Program-made: the position numbers and the translations under genes | Source: Elmis aenea | Taxonomy: Eukaryota > Arthropoda > Insecta > Coleoptera > Elmidae | Direction: 5' to 3' | Assembly: GCA_947652605.1 (NCBI GenBank) | Contig: OX393577.1 | Location: 60,598,108 to 60,662,107, forward strand | Length of the DNA stretch: 64,000 bases | Shown here: positions 1 through 10,930 of the stretch, piece by piece | Numbering within the stretch: the stretch's first letter is position 1 | How the letters are laid out: the number at the start of each line of letters is the position of its first letter | The notes under the pieces: generated by a model | Database searches by the model: none | Told to the model about the DNA's origin: nothing | The model's input: the letters and a program-made list of their open reading frames with translations, nothing else

Positions 1-11
1 AGTTTGTTGCT

Positions 12-172
12 CTTAACTTTTCGGTGCGCAATGCTTTTAGTCGGTCTGTGCCTGCTGTGCGCATAACTTTCAAATGTGGTAACGTTCGGGAGAGTTAACT
101 CGTCTCGAGTATCTTGGGCCGCGTAAAAATTTGGCGAGTATACTCGTGCAGAGCACCGAAAAGGTTAACAAT
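12..172. repeat. short inverted-repeat element at window start
   Basis: The segment cttaacttttcggtgc at 12-27 is repeated as its reverse complement near 151-172, with one extra base, giving arms of about 17 bp around a 120-bp middle. The middle is less AT-rich than the surroundings. It looks like a small MITE or hairpin element next to the Jockey fragment. No target duplication could be defined. The window edge is 11 bp away, so a longer left part may be missing. Confidence 0.4.
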
Positions 173-195
173 TTTATTTTATTTGAAGACAACAT

Positions 196-1186
196 CTTGG
201 CACCGTATTTTAACCTCACCCCATTGAAATTTATCCTGCAGAGGAAGAGCCTGTCAATCTTGTCCTAAATGCCCCGTATCAAAGGGATCAGCCCATCAAA
301 CCCTCTAAGATAAAAGAAGTCAGATCAATGGTCGCCAACAACCTCAGCCCATACAAGGTGCCAGGATATGACTTAATAACAGGACGTGTCCTAAAAGAAC
401 TTCCATCAGAAGGTATGAGATTAATCACACAAATATTTAAATCTACATATACTAGGGTAATTTCCATGATCATGGAAGGTAGCAGAAACAATTGTTATTC
501 CTAAACCTGGAAAGGATCCAAGTGAAACATCCTCTTATCGACCGATCAGTCTCCTGCCCGTCATGTCAAAGGTTTTTGGAAAACTCTTTTTGAAAGGGAA
601 CAAACCGCTCTTAGCAACTAAGTCAATAATCCCAAATCACCAATTCGGCTTCCGTCAGCAGCATTCAACCATTGAGCAAGTGCACAGAGTTGTAAGAAAA
701 ATTAAAGAAGATCTAGAAAACAAGACGTACTGTTCAGTAGCTTTTCTTGACATATTAGGTACATATATCACAGGCTTTTGATAGGGCGTGGCATGCAAGC
801 CTAATCTAAAGGATTAAAATCAATTTACCGCACCTATATTGCCAAGTCCTAACATGCTACCTAAAAGATAGACATTTCCTCGTCAAGTACGGTGAAGCCT
901 TTACCCCTCTTCTGCCCATAAAATCTGGAGTACCCCAGGGCAGTGTACTGGGTCCATTGTTATACACTATTGACACTGCTGACCTGCCAACCACCAGCAA
1001 CACTGACAAAGCCACCTTCGCCGATGATACGGCAATAATGACCTCAAGCGGGGATTCGAAAGTTGCCTCTGAGTACCTGCAGCGGCACCTCAGTGAAGTG
1101 GCAACATGGCTGAAAATTTGGCGTATAAAGGCCAATAGTACCAAATCCACCCACATCACATTTAGCCTCAGAAAAGATACGTGTCA
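196..1186 (+). pseudogene. Jockey-type non-LTR reverse transcriptase, broken
   Basis: This is the reverse-transcriptase part of a non-LTR retrotransposon of Jockey type, which would copy element RNA into DNA at a nicked target. Read across frames it shows the N-terminal RT region (NNLSPYKVPGYD near 340-370), WKVAETIVIPKPGKDP near 475-520, SSYRPISLLPVMSKVF at about 530-580, FGFRQQHSTIEQVHRV near 645-690, motif A ending in AFDRAWHA near 770-795, GVPQGSVLGPLLY near 930-965, and the catalytic FADD box near 1018-1030. Motif A is interrupted by about 16 extra bases after FLDI, and there are further frameshifts around 470 and 790, so it cannot encode an active enzyme. The copy lacks the endonuclease upstream and stops at the inverted-repeat element that begins at 1187. 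The family call rests on motif order and on FADD in place of YADD. Confidence 0.88.
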
Positions 1187-1682
1187 TATAATATAATTAC
1201 AGAACACTTTGCTTTATATTTTGTTTTAACTATTGCAGGGGTGGCCACCCTGCGGCTCGCGAGCCACATGCGGCTCTTTAAAGGATTATTTGTGGCTCTC
1301 GATAAATGTACCCGAGTTCCCTTTTCATTTTTGTGCTATTATATTTAAAAAACTTATTATCGTTCTGTATGTGTTTCAAAATGTCTTTTAAATTACTGAA
1401 CAAATATGAATAACTAAGTGCAACGTTGTAACAAATTTCATTTCCGTCCAAGTTAAGAATGATATGACTCATCGAAAACTGCGCGAACAAACATAAACAG
1501 TGGCGTAATCGTCCGTAATCGACCGACTCCAGACCGATTTTGACCGTGTTAATATATCTCAAGGGCTGCAAATTGGGGCAAAGCTGCGTAGCCCTTGAGA
1601 TTCGTTAACACGATATTTCGATCTTCTACTGTACAATAGTTAAGACAAAATATAAAACAAAGTGTTCTGTAATGATATTATA
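1187..1682. repeat. 496-bp element with 49-bp inverted repeats
   Basis: Positions 1187-1235 match the reverse complement of 1634-1682 with about three mismatches; the cores are acagaacactttg at 1199-1211 and its complement ending at 1670. The element directly abuts the 3' break of the Jockey fragment, so it may have truncated it. Inside, directly against the left arm, is a hAT-like terminus at 1236. A second stem-loop (1545-1612) pairs cgtgttaa...ctcaagggct with agcccttgag...ttaacacg. The 62% GC start of the hAT end contrasts with the AT-rich arms. The superfamily is not recognised. Confidence 0.65.
1236..1310 (+). mobile_element. left end of a hAT-like element
   Basis: The sequence begins caggggtggccaccctgc and continues into tgcggctcgcgagccac, a style typical of hAT termini in animals (CAGGGG followed by GC-rich self-complementary sequence). 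No matching right end was found nearby, and 8-bp target duplications could not be tested. It is probably a fragment lying inside the inverted-repeat element at 1187-1682. Confidence 0.5.
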
Positions 1683-1715
1683 CTTTAGATGTTGTAATAT
1701 GGAGAGCAGCAAAAC

Positions 1716-1902
1716 TTCTTAATTTCTGGATTCCAAATTTGAGCGTTCCAGCGATGAACGATTCCCGTGTTACGTGGTTCCATCGTTGCATGATTCCTGC
1801 GTTGAGTGATTTCAGCGTTGAATGATTCAGAATTTGCATGATTCTATAGGTGCATTTTCCAGATTTGAACATTCCATATTTGAATGTTCCAGATATGAAT
1901 TT
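1716..1902. repeat. degenerate 16-bp tandem repeat, 11-12 units
   Basis: Consecutive units start at 1716, 1731, 1746, 1762, 1778, 1794, 1810, 1826, 1842, 1858, 1872 and 1887. The middle seven are exactly 16 bp. Consensus is about TTCCAGCGTTGAATGA. Outer units are 14-16 bp and more diverged, as expected if the array core is younger or has been homogenised. It is followed by a perfect 10-bp palindrome, actggccagt, at 1914-1923. The period is not a multiple of three, so it is not a coding repeat. Confidence 0.8.
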
Positions 1903-2117
1903 AGTCGAGGTGACTGGCCAGTGGGTCAGCCTCAACTATGTCCAATTCAGTGTCAAAAATTAAATTTTAAGATAGAACCGCATATCTGTGGTCTGTGGTT
2001 TTAATATTACCTTAAAGAACAATACAATTAATATATTATTAAGCGATACTTGTACATTGGGGTTGTTGTAGATGTCTCCAAAACAGGTAATTTTAATAAA
2101 TATTGTATGTTTTTCAG

Positions 2118-2257
2118 ATCCTAAAAATACGGTTCTCGTGATTCAAAATATGCGAAATGATTACAGCGGTCATATAAAGTTTCAAGGGGTATTTCTAAGT
2201 TTGCGTGAAACCTATGCATCGCGCATCTTTATTGTGGGATCTATAATTACATATTGA
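2118..2257 (+). CDS. possible host exon, unrecognised product
   Basis: A strong-looking 3' splice site, tatgtttttcag, ends at 2117. From there one frame stays open to a stop at 2255-2257, reading DPKNTVLVIQNMRNDYSGHI and then a further 26 residues that include SLRETYASRIF. The composition is more protein-like than the surrounding AT-rich frames, with charged and aromatic residues mixed rather than K/N/F/I runs. There is no clear upstream exon; gtaatttt at 2087 could be a donor but would give an intron of only 31 bp, too short to trust. A weak donor, gtattt, occurs near 2190. No family is recognised. It could be the end of a gene lying left of the window, a decayed gene piece, or chance. Confidence 0.2.
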
Positions 2258-2962
2258 GATCAGTTATTTGATTATTTATGACATTCTTATTTCCATGCAC
2301 CTCGACTTGTATCACAAAGCATAGTACAGTATACTTTTAATTACTTAACAGTTGATTGTTTGCCGCCTCTACATGCTGTAGATCAGATAAAGTATAATGT
2401 GGAACTAACTGGTTTTGTTATTATTTTGATTTATCGTAGAGAGGCTGTGGTAATACAATAAATGTGTTTAAAAAAAATTCAGGTTATTTGTATACGTACG
2501 GGATTTCAATTATTTTTAATTTAATTCTCATTGGAATTTTAATAACGCCATAGTTTCCATATCATAATGAGAAACTGTTTTAACACATTTTTTGTTATAC
2601 AGTTAAGTTGTCTCTCGTTGTTTGTACGTTTAATTGTACTACTAATTAAACAGGCCAAAACGGTATTTAATAAATAAAGGACGGGAAAATACAAATATTA
2701 TTTAAAAAAATATTTAATAATTTATGGTATAATTAATTTTATTTGGAGGTACCTCTACAAAACTTATTATAGGAAGAACTACCACTAAAGATAACATAAT
2801 GAATAACATAAAACAAATACTGACGCATCAGTTACTAAAACATGTAACACTTCAAGGGTCCGGTTATAAGGATTGCAACTTTAATAAAACACATTAACGT
2901 TAAATATTACGGTCATAACTTGTGGGTTCTGTCTATCAACAAATCATTAGTAATATATTTCG
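2258..2962. other. AT-rich DNA, nothing recognised
   Basis: This is low-complexity AT-rich sequence with several T and A runs. I see no open frame worth naming, no tandem array and no clear inverted pair. It ends at the target duplication of the hAT MITE. Confidence 0.5.
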
Positions 2963-3571
2963 CAGGTGTTTGGAGCAGTCCAATTTTTTAATTGCTCCGT
3001 TCCGGCATCAAAATGCATACTCCAGCTCCGCTCCATGTTCCAAATATTGTTGACATTTTCAAAACACGTTTTTTAATTAAAAGCAAAGTTTTAATTTTAT
3101 CGGATATGTAAAAGTTGGTCAAAAATTACAATATTTGACCCTAATAGCTGTATTACACTATACAATTTCTTGTACAATTTCTTGTTCAAAAATTTTTATG
3201 CTAGATTGTACAGCTGTTGCCAAGTTACAACACGTCTTATGTCGTAAACTGACACTTCGCGTATGTCAATTTACGACATTGTAACTTGGCAACAGCTGTA
3301 CAATCTAGTATAAAATTTCTTGAACAAGAAATTGTACAAGAAATTGTGTAATGTAATACAGCCTTACCAAACAAGTGACGTTAAATAAATGTTTGTAAGA
3401 ACAAATTATTGATCTTCAAAGTTGAAAAAAAGAAAAAAAAAGTATTATTTTAAAAAATTGTACATAATAAACTGGACCAGTAGAGTAATCAAAATTATTT
3501 GCTCCGGACTCTGCTCCTGCTTCGGGCGAAACCCCATTGCTCCACTGCTCCGTGCTCCGCTCCAAGCCCTT
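2963..3571. mobile_element. hAT-type MITE with 8-bp target duplication
   Basis: The left end is caggtgtttggagcag at 2963. The right end, gctccaagccctt, ends at 3571 and is its imperfect inverted copy. The flanks atatttcg (2955-2962) and atattttg (3572-3579) match at 7 of 8 positions, as expected for the 8-bp duplication made by hAT transposases. The ends are rich in gctcc/ggagc words in both orientations (around 2990-3040 and 3500-3565), a subterminal repeat pattern that may bind transposase. No coding region survives. A second copy of the left end lies at 61020. A separate palindrome is inserted at 3146-3362. Confidence 0.75.
3146..3362. repeat. 217-bp near-perfect palindrome inside the hAT MITE
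   Basis: Arms of roughly 100 bp run from gctgtattacac (3147) to the complement ending in gtaatacagc (about 3361). Pairing continues through cagctgttgccaagttac (left, 3211-3228; right, complementary near 3281-3298) and on through gtcgtaaactgac and its complement, leaving only a small unpaired centre near 3253-3262. As RNA or single-stranded DNA it would fold into one long hairpin. It lies wholly within the hAT MITE, so it probably inserted later. The superfamily is unknown. Confidence 0.8.
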
Positions 3572-3579
3572 ATATTTTG

Positions 3580-6500
3580 TGCAATTTGACTAGGGCATCT
3601 TTATCCGCCGAATATGCGATTATGAGAAAGAATGACAATGATACAACTAAAATAAAAAATGATGACAACAAAGACCCAAAATGTTGGGACAGTCGCGCTT
3701 AGGTATTTAAGAACCAAGCACTAAAAAATGTATTACCGATCTAAAACAAATTATTGTGTTTAATTTTTTTCTCATTGTGTAATTATTGCTCTAGACCTGT
3801 GTATTAGATAAAAAAAAACGTTTGAGGGTCCCACCACTTTATAAAGACGATGATGAACCATAATTAAAAACAATAAACAGATGAGTAATAAGTACTCTCC
3901 CACAATAGTGGGACGTCACAATAGTATTGTGTTTATTAAATAAATCTAGTTATATCTTAATTTGCTCAAGAATAAAATATTCATAAAAATTGTTTTTATG
4001 ACTAAATGATGATAATTTTCTTCATTTTGACAAATAACATTGCAGACAACGTCCAACTTATTCCATATCATTTCCTTTCAGATAATGTATGTACTTGCAA
4101 AGTGACAAATTAAAACTGTTGGATAAATTAATCCACATCTTTAATAATCACAAAGACTTTCCTTTTTCTGATTAGCAACGAACCAAATTTGGAAGCAATA
4201 TCAACATTTTTGTACGTGAATTTTAGCTTTCTAAATAGAAATGCGTTTTTTTTTTCAAAAGACGTGACACATTCTACATACTGGTGTCGTTTGTTTGTTT
4301 GACAATCAGCTTCGTTAATTACATTATAATAAAAGGTTATATGCTTGTTAGGAATACGTGACAAAAACAGGTTGCTTTATGTAATTATACTTTGCGGACA
4401 GCATTGTTTAAAAAAACAATATGAAGAATCTAGTGCTAAAAAGCGCAGGTCATGTGTTATTTAAAAATTCAAATGATCCTGTTAAGACAGTTGCTACTAA
4501 AATAATTCTTCTTTTTAGCTCCACCTTTTATTTATTTTTGTTTTTTCATCTGACTGATAAGGGAGGGTCACAATCAGTGCCGCACCGTGGGTAGGAGAGG
4601 TCCTTGTGCAAAAAGTTTTTATAATCTCACCTCAAAAATTAAAATTCAACATAACTGTTTTTTTTTGAGCTAATAAACTTCAACAGGGGTTGGATTTTTC
4701 AACGTTTCTGCACTAGAATTCAAGTAGGTACTGATCAAAGTTATGTATAAACTTGATCATTAGGTTTATTGCGTTTTTTTGTGATAAAAAAGCCCTATAT
4801 AATTTTTGCAATATTAAAAATGTATTGACACACGTATATACTTCATCATCAACATAAAAAACCGTTTATGCAATACTGTTTTACAAAGTTATACTGACTT
4901 GAAAATTTTATGTGATCAATTTCACCCCATTTCACGGTACTGCAAATGTAAAAAGAGACCGTATCCATGTGTCCGGAGAACAACGAGAAAAACGAGACCC
5001 TTGTAACAGAGGATTTCCCTATATTAAACGCCTATGCAAGTCGTAAAAATTTAGTTATAACAGATATACCACAACTTCTCAAATCATAGCGCTTTTGCAA
5101 GGTTTTCGTTTTTTACGTTTTTCTCCGGAACTGTTTGAGATATTTTCAAAAACTTCGCACCATTTTACATGCAAAGGATGCGCTCATTGTTAATTGAAGA
5201 ATTTTGATTTTATCTCTAACGGTTTCATGGCCAACTCGATCCTAAAATGACCTTAATATTTCAATTGTTCAGTTTTTTCCTTATTTTTTCTATGTAAATC
5301 ATCAATGACACGTATAACTCTGCAAAACATTAATTTTTGTTGTTCTTGATGCAATAAACACAGCCTTGATCAGATTTTAGCGACAACATATCGCGACCCT
5401 TTTTTATAAGTAAAATTTTTCAATGTTTTTTGTAGTTAATATTTGTTAACAAGAAAGAGATAATAACTGAGCGTTATAGTATTATGGCAACTGTTATTCA
5501 TTCGTTTTTTTTTTAAATTTAGTGCATCAGCACAATGATTTAAATTTTTTCCCGACTACTTGATACCATAACCGATAAAGTTTTTTTATGTCTGCTTGCA
5601 TAAAACTACATTTAATTATTCATAAAGTTAACATCGCTTATAATGTTTCGGGCGCAAGTCTGGCCAATGATTTACATATATGCACCAGAATAAATTATAT
5701 TTACGACCGAATTAAAACGCGACGCTTTACAGTAATTTGTTTTTATGTCTGAGACAGGTCAACCAAAATTGATATTATGATTGTTACGCTTTGTTTACCA
5801 CCGTAGTATTAATTCAGAATGATTCATATCCGTCCGGGATTGATGACTTAAACTGTAAATGTCATTTAATGGGTGTTTTTTATTTGCATTTCTCAAATAA
5901 AGACTATGATTATAAAACTTGCGTTTGTTTTACCGCGAGCAGTTGTTTGATCGACCGATAGCAATTGTTCTTATACTTATTATAAGGTAATCGTTGTGGA
6001 TATAAGTGACTATAACTGTGTTGATTTATTCGACTTCACTCAAAAAACAATTTGAGTTTCTAAACTATATATAATTCCTGCAAAATATTATATACATATA
6101 GTTTCTTACAAGCTCATTAGAAAAGTGCTGCTAATTTAAACTTAATTGCTGGATCAAGTTTAAAAACTCTTTAAGTAGTGCTTTTTACCTCTCACAATTT
6201 CTTGAACAAAAGCGAAAACAAAGTAACACAAGAAATTTTAAATTAACTTTAATAAAATAAATTATTGCAACATTAACGAATGCCGACGTATTATTAAAAA
6301 TAAATCAATATTTATTGATTCCGGAAAAACAAGTTGTTTTACTTTCAAACGAGTGAAAACTTTCCAAAGAAGCCCGTTTAGGATTTGTTTTCACTTCTTT
6401 GTACCAAACATTAAATAACGCAAATAACAATTCATTAGATACAACTTAAAATTTGTCGGTCTTAACTTTTCTCCTCAATTATATGAAATTAACATCTGTT

Positions 6501-7059
6501 TTTATAGTTTTGTGTAATTTATTTGATAGTTTTTACTTTTGTTATAAGTAGTATTAAGAAGCATTGTTTTAGCAAAAGTTGTCGACCCATTTTAAGATAC
6601 TTTGAACGGGTTTTGATTTTAAAAATTTTAATGTTTGAACTTAAATTTTTTGAGAATTCAGATTTCTATAAAATATAGGAGTAATTTTTATTTACAGCAT
6701 GAAGATAATAACCATATAAATTTCTCCCAAACCTTGGGCTCTTGGAATCATAATTTGTTCTATTATGATTCGAGAAAGCTAAAACAAACGGCATTTTGTT
6801 AAGATAAATAAATTTTATATTTTAAAATTAAAAAAAAAAAATTTTAAGGTGTCTGTTAGAAGAATTAAATCGAAATGTTGAAACTTATTATTTCCGCAAA
6901 TTTAAAAAAATCCTATTAGTATTTATTAAGGACCTGAATATCGAATACATTTCTACGTAAACAAAATATTTTAATATATTAAGGTTGTCGTGGGCTCTAG
7001 GGCGAAAGGTAGAGCAAGCCCCTGGTAGAACAAGGTGGTGAGCAAAAAACAAAATTACA
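3580..7059. other. 3.5 kb without recognisable genes
   Basis: The sequence is AT-rich with many short homopolymers. A pair of small adjacent hairpins lies near 3898-3930 (tcccac/gtggga and cacaata/tattgtg). Around 4920-5330 the phrases about 'tttgagatatttt' and 'catggccaactcg' resemble the interior of the foldback elements seen later in the window, so this may be a very old copy, but no ends can be paired. All open frames here are short and biased to F, I, K, N and Y. Confidence 0.45.
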
Positions 7060-7214
7060 TTACTAAAAAACTGGTGAGCCAAAAAAAAAAACTCCTCGCC
7101 TTCTCATAATATCGAGTAATATCGATATATTAGTATATCAGGGCCTTATGGGTCCCCCTAGGACGCGGTGCCTTAGGCCCGGGCCTACTCAGCCTATACA
7201 GAAATCCGACACTG
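7060..7214 (+). mobile_element. right end of a hAT-like element (CAGTGTCGGAT family)
   Basis: Read on the minus strand, the end at 7214 is cagtgtcggatttctg followed by GC-rich sequence containing ggcccgggcc. The first eleven bases differ at one position from the ends of the hAT at 58717-59899, suggesting the same family. The GC-rich block at 7139-7190 stands out from AT-rich surroundings. No left end was found, so the element is incomplete or heavily diverged upstream. Confidence 0.5.
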
Positions 7215-7342
7215 GCATTGATGCATCTACCCAAAATTTAGAGTGATGGTTTCCGCTACTAAAAATACATAAAAATGTAGATTTTTAATTAAAATTTCAA
7301 TTCCGATGTATCTAGAAATCACCTCAACTTTTTTATTTTAAA

Positions 7343-8279
7343 TGAAATACCCTACCAATTTTTATACTTTTAAAAAGAGGGTACGATTCCTTACACAACT
7401 GTACCATTTTGTTTTATTTTTATAACCTTAAATAATTTTTATACATTTTTTTTTCAAGAAGTGTGCTGTGATGTAGATAAATCGAATTTTGTAGTGTCAA
7501 TAAATTGTTTTTGTAAATTTTAAATAATATTTTGACTACTTGAATCGGGTTTAAAGGTTGCAAAATCGATTTTTTTGAAAAGAGTAATATTTTTTATTAC
7601 AATTATGTTGGTTCATGCAATTATGCAAATAGAGTATTTTTTGACGAAATTAACAATACCAATAAGTAGGTATTTTTACAAGAAGCTGGTATTAAAATTT
7701 AAAATTATTATTAAGTTTTGGTAAAATACCCTAATAATCAAAGTTGATTATACTCAATAGCAACAAAACTTTATTTTTGTGTTGACACTTTTCACGACGA
7801 TCATTAACAACTAAAAATTAATTAAAACTTTTGAGAAACAACAACAAAAAATGAAAACATTCAAAGTTATGCTGAATAAACAGTAAACTTTTTGTATTTT
7901 TATAAATAAACCCTCAATAAAATACCAAGCCTAGCTATTGTTAAATTTGTCAGAACATGCTCTATTTAAATAACCTGATAAACCACTATTGTCCTATCAA
8001 AAAAAAAAACTTACTTTTGGTAAAAAAAACGATTTCGAAACCTTTATACCCGATTAAACTTACCAAAATGTCAATAAAAATTTACAAAAACGTTTTTTAG
8101 CCACTTGTTGACATTGCAAAGTTCAATTTAACTAGGACACAGCACACTTAATAAAAAAAAATATATTTTAGTATAAAAATATTTGAGGGTATAAAAATTT
8201 GCCAAATTGGTGTGGTTGTATTAAAAATTGTATAGGTACTCTTTCCGAAAATGCAAAAATATAGGTACAGTGTTTCACT
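7343..8279. mobile_element. old foldback element, about 0.94 kb
   Basis: The left arm (about 7343-7740) and right arm (about 7860-8279, inverted) share tttttatact-like ends, then taccattttgttttattttt against its diverged complement, then aagtgtgctgtg (7460) and its complement cacagcacactt (8138), gtttttgtaaatttt (7507) and its complement near 8078-8090, and tcgggttt/aaacccga-like words. The end motif corresponds to a worn GGAACACCCTGTATA. A homologous half-copy lies at 34217-34640. No open frame of interest lies between the arms. Confidence 0.6.
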
Positions 8280-9353
8280 CAAAATAATAATCTTAATGTG
8301 ATTTCTGGTTGCACCGAAAATAGAATTTTTAAGTAAACATCCACAGTTTTATGTATTTTATACCTGGAAAACCCCACTCAAAATTTTATAAAGGTGCAAT
8401 TCAAACTATATTTGGGATGTACCAGAATCCATTTACACCCGGTGTATGGAAAGTGTTAAAATCGGTATTTCATAATATTTTTATATTGTGTTAGTATATT
8501 ATTTTACATTCCTGGGTTATGTGTTCCAGTTTTCGATAATTCAGATTACATAGACTCAAATATGTGTTATATTATAAGTGCTGCGTTACTTTAAATTTCT
8601 TAACAAATGAATGTAAATGATACCAATTACCATTAATTAATTAATAAAACAGGATATTTCAATTGGGTCTTATCGAAGCAAGCCAAGCAGTAAAACCAGC
8701 TTTAAAAAACATGAAATATTCATTTGTGATTGACGTAAAAATGTTTTATACATAATAGGCGGCACAATATCAACATCAACGATACCACATTCTACTGTCA
8801 AGTTGTCACAAGTAGAGAAAATCGCATATTCGTCTGCTCATTTAGGTTAATTTCACTTACTTTCTTCTAACGTTTTTGTATTCTTGTACCGAGCACAGGA
8901 GTAACACAATCAAATTTAATAGTACAAATTCGTACATATCGTATGTTTTGTTACTTCAGAGTACTTTTACTTTAGTAAGTATATGGAAGAGAATGAAACT
9001 GCAAGGAGAAATTCGATATTTTTAATGGTTCAAACGAAAGTTCATATGTGGGTTTTATTAATTATGTTGAAGCCCACTTTAAAGATGACCGTTTGTCTGT
9101 GTGTGGGAATCTCTAAATTACTTTTACTCTTTTAAAATGTAATATTAATGATTTACGAGATGGAATGGTGACTTCTGGTAAATATTGTTATGAGACGCGA
9201 CATCATTATTACTTCTTGGACTTAACGGCATGTTCCAAAATAATTCGGCGTGACCAAGGAACATTTTTACCTATATCTGAAGGAGCTAATGATTTTTTTT
9301 TGTCACGTTCCCAGAATCATTGCCTCCATGAATATTTCGTTTGTTTTTGAAAT
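8280..9353. other. 1.1 kb of AT-rich DNA, nothing recognised
   Basis: There are no paired repeats and no frame with domain-like content. Two overlapping short frames at 9165-9483 partly run into the TIR of the next element and are judged chance. Confidence 0.45.
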
Positions 9354-10280
9354 AAAGTGCCCTAATATGGAACAGTTGCCTATTATGGAATACATCAGTT
9401 TTATGACAATGATTAAGCGATATCTGTTGAAAAGTATATGTACCTATTTGTACATTGATCACACATTCCCAAATGTAAAATAGTTAAAAAATATTCACTA
9501 GATTACATAATAGATTCAAATATATTTTTGACGTGCTACTGAGTTTTTAGGCTAAATCTTTCAGTGCAAAATATTATATGCTAGGGTAAATGATATAAAA
9601 TATTTTATTGCATGTTTATTTAGCATGAGCCCTTACATTTCAATTAAATAGACCAAAATTTTGATTGAGGCCATTTCATGTTTTACATATACCGATTTTT
9701 GAAATGTCAAATTCATACCTAGTATGGAATACATAGAGGTGCCTTTTAATGAATATGATTATGGTCACTAAGTACAGCAATATGGGTTCAGTGTCAAAAG
9801 TGTCAGAAATGGCAGACGAAAAATGTGCAAAATACCCAAAAAAAAACAATTCTATTGTCCTACCTGTAAAAAATAAATAAATTATCAACATTTAGTTCGG
9901 CACTTGAATTTTAATTTAATTTACATAAATAACAGAATTTTGGTTTGGTTTAAGTAATAATGCAAATCAGAAAGAAATAAAAGATTAATGTATGAGCAGT
10001 TGTTTATTTTAATTTATATTTCCTATACATATAATTCTATATTTCATATTAAGAACCCCTACTATTCCATATTAGGTTCCCCGGGAGCTTAATATGGAAT
10101 AGAAGTAACATTTAAAAAAAATAGCTATATAAGAAATATCTACAGTAATATCGTACCAGAATTCGAGTAATGTGTTACGTATTCATTACAAATTCCTTAT
10201 AATTTGTTTTGCAAAATTTTGTTGAATAAATGTGAATATTATTGCCGAATACAAAAAAGTATTCCATATTAGGGCACTTT
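9354..10280. mobile_element. 927-bp TIR element with perfect 19-bp ends
   Basis: The left end aaagtgccctaatatggaa (9354-9372) is exactly complementary to the right end at 10262-10280. The word tatggaata and its complement recur inside (about 9390, 9724, 10060, 10092), giving internal copies of the terminal motif in both orientations. The element is non-coding; short frames inside are AT-rich noise. The flanks do not show a clear target duplication. Superfamily not recognised. Confidence 0.75.
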
Positions 10281-10364
10281 ACTCTATATCCGTAACAAAT
10301 CATGATATTAAACGGAGGGAAAAATGCATAAAAAATATAAAAATGTATTCGAAATTTTGATAGG

Positions 10365-10509
10365 TAGGGAAAGTTGCCAAAATCGTAGCACTTAAGAAAA
10401 TTGGATGGTCAGGGAAATTTGGTAAAATTATTTGAAAAAGTATTTAGGCCAAATAATACAGGGGGAGTACGATTTAGGTAACAAGTACGATTATGGCAAC
10501 TTTCCCCTA
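10365..10509. mobile_element. 145-bp MITE
   Basis: The left end tagggaaagttgccaaaatc (10365-10384) pairs with the complement of the right end, which finishes in ggcaactttcccct at 10508, with two differences over about 25 bp. The whole unit is short enough to be mostly stem. The end style, AGGGGA followed by AG-rich sequence, resembles the larger TIR element at 54575-57547. Confidence 0.75.
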
Positions 10510-10930
10510 GTAAAAAAGCTTTATGTGACTTTTTTTTAAATGAACTAGTATGGTTTTAAGTAAGAATCAAATAGTAAATGCTTTTATTTTCACAGCAATA
10601 TAAACATTTTAAATATTTTTGATAACATTTTTCTAAAAAAAAAAGTGAAGTAGCAGTAGATCATGAAACTCACCTTTGTGTGTAAATAAGTATTAATGTA
10701 ATTATTTGGATTTCCAAGTTGATCATATTACACTAGTTCAATCAGTTTTAGAAACAAAAAAATCGTAACAATTTTATTTACCTAGGCTCATAGTTAATTG
10801 ATTTTATATATTTTGACAAAGTACTGAAATATTTACATGACTGATAATATTTTCTATATCATTTTGGTTGAGCCCCGTTTTAATTTCGATAAATGTGTTA
10901 TTTTTACCTTTGATCATCGTTTTTATAAAG

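Noticed and set aside
857..1159. 100-codon minus-strand frame
   Set aside because: Antisense shadow of the Jockey RT region with PQGS and FADD motifs.
1746..1902. The 16-bp tandem array considered as a CRISPR array
   Set aside because: Units are directly adjacent with no unique spacers, and the setting is a eukaryotic repeat-rich genome.
2087..2117. gtaatttt...ttttcag as a 31-bp intron
   Set aside because: Shorter than introns that insect spliceosomes are known to remove; only the acceptor was kept as a possible exon boundary.
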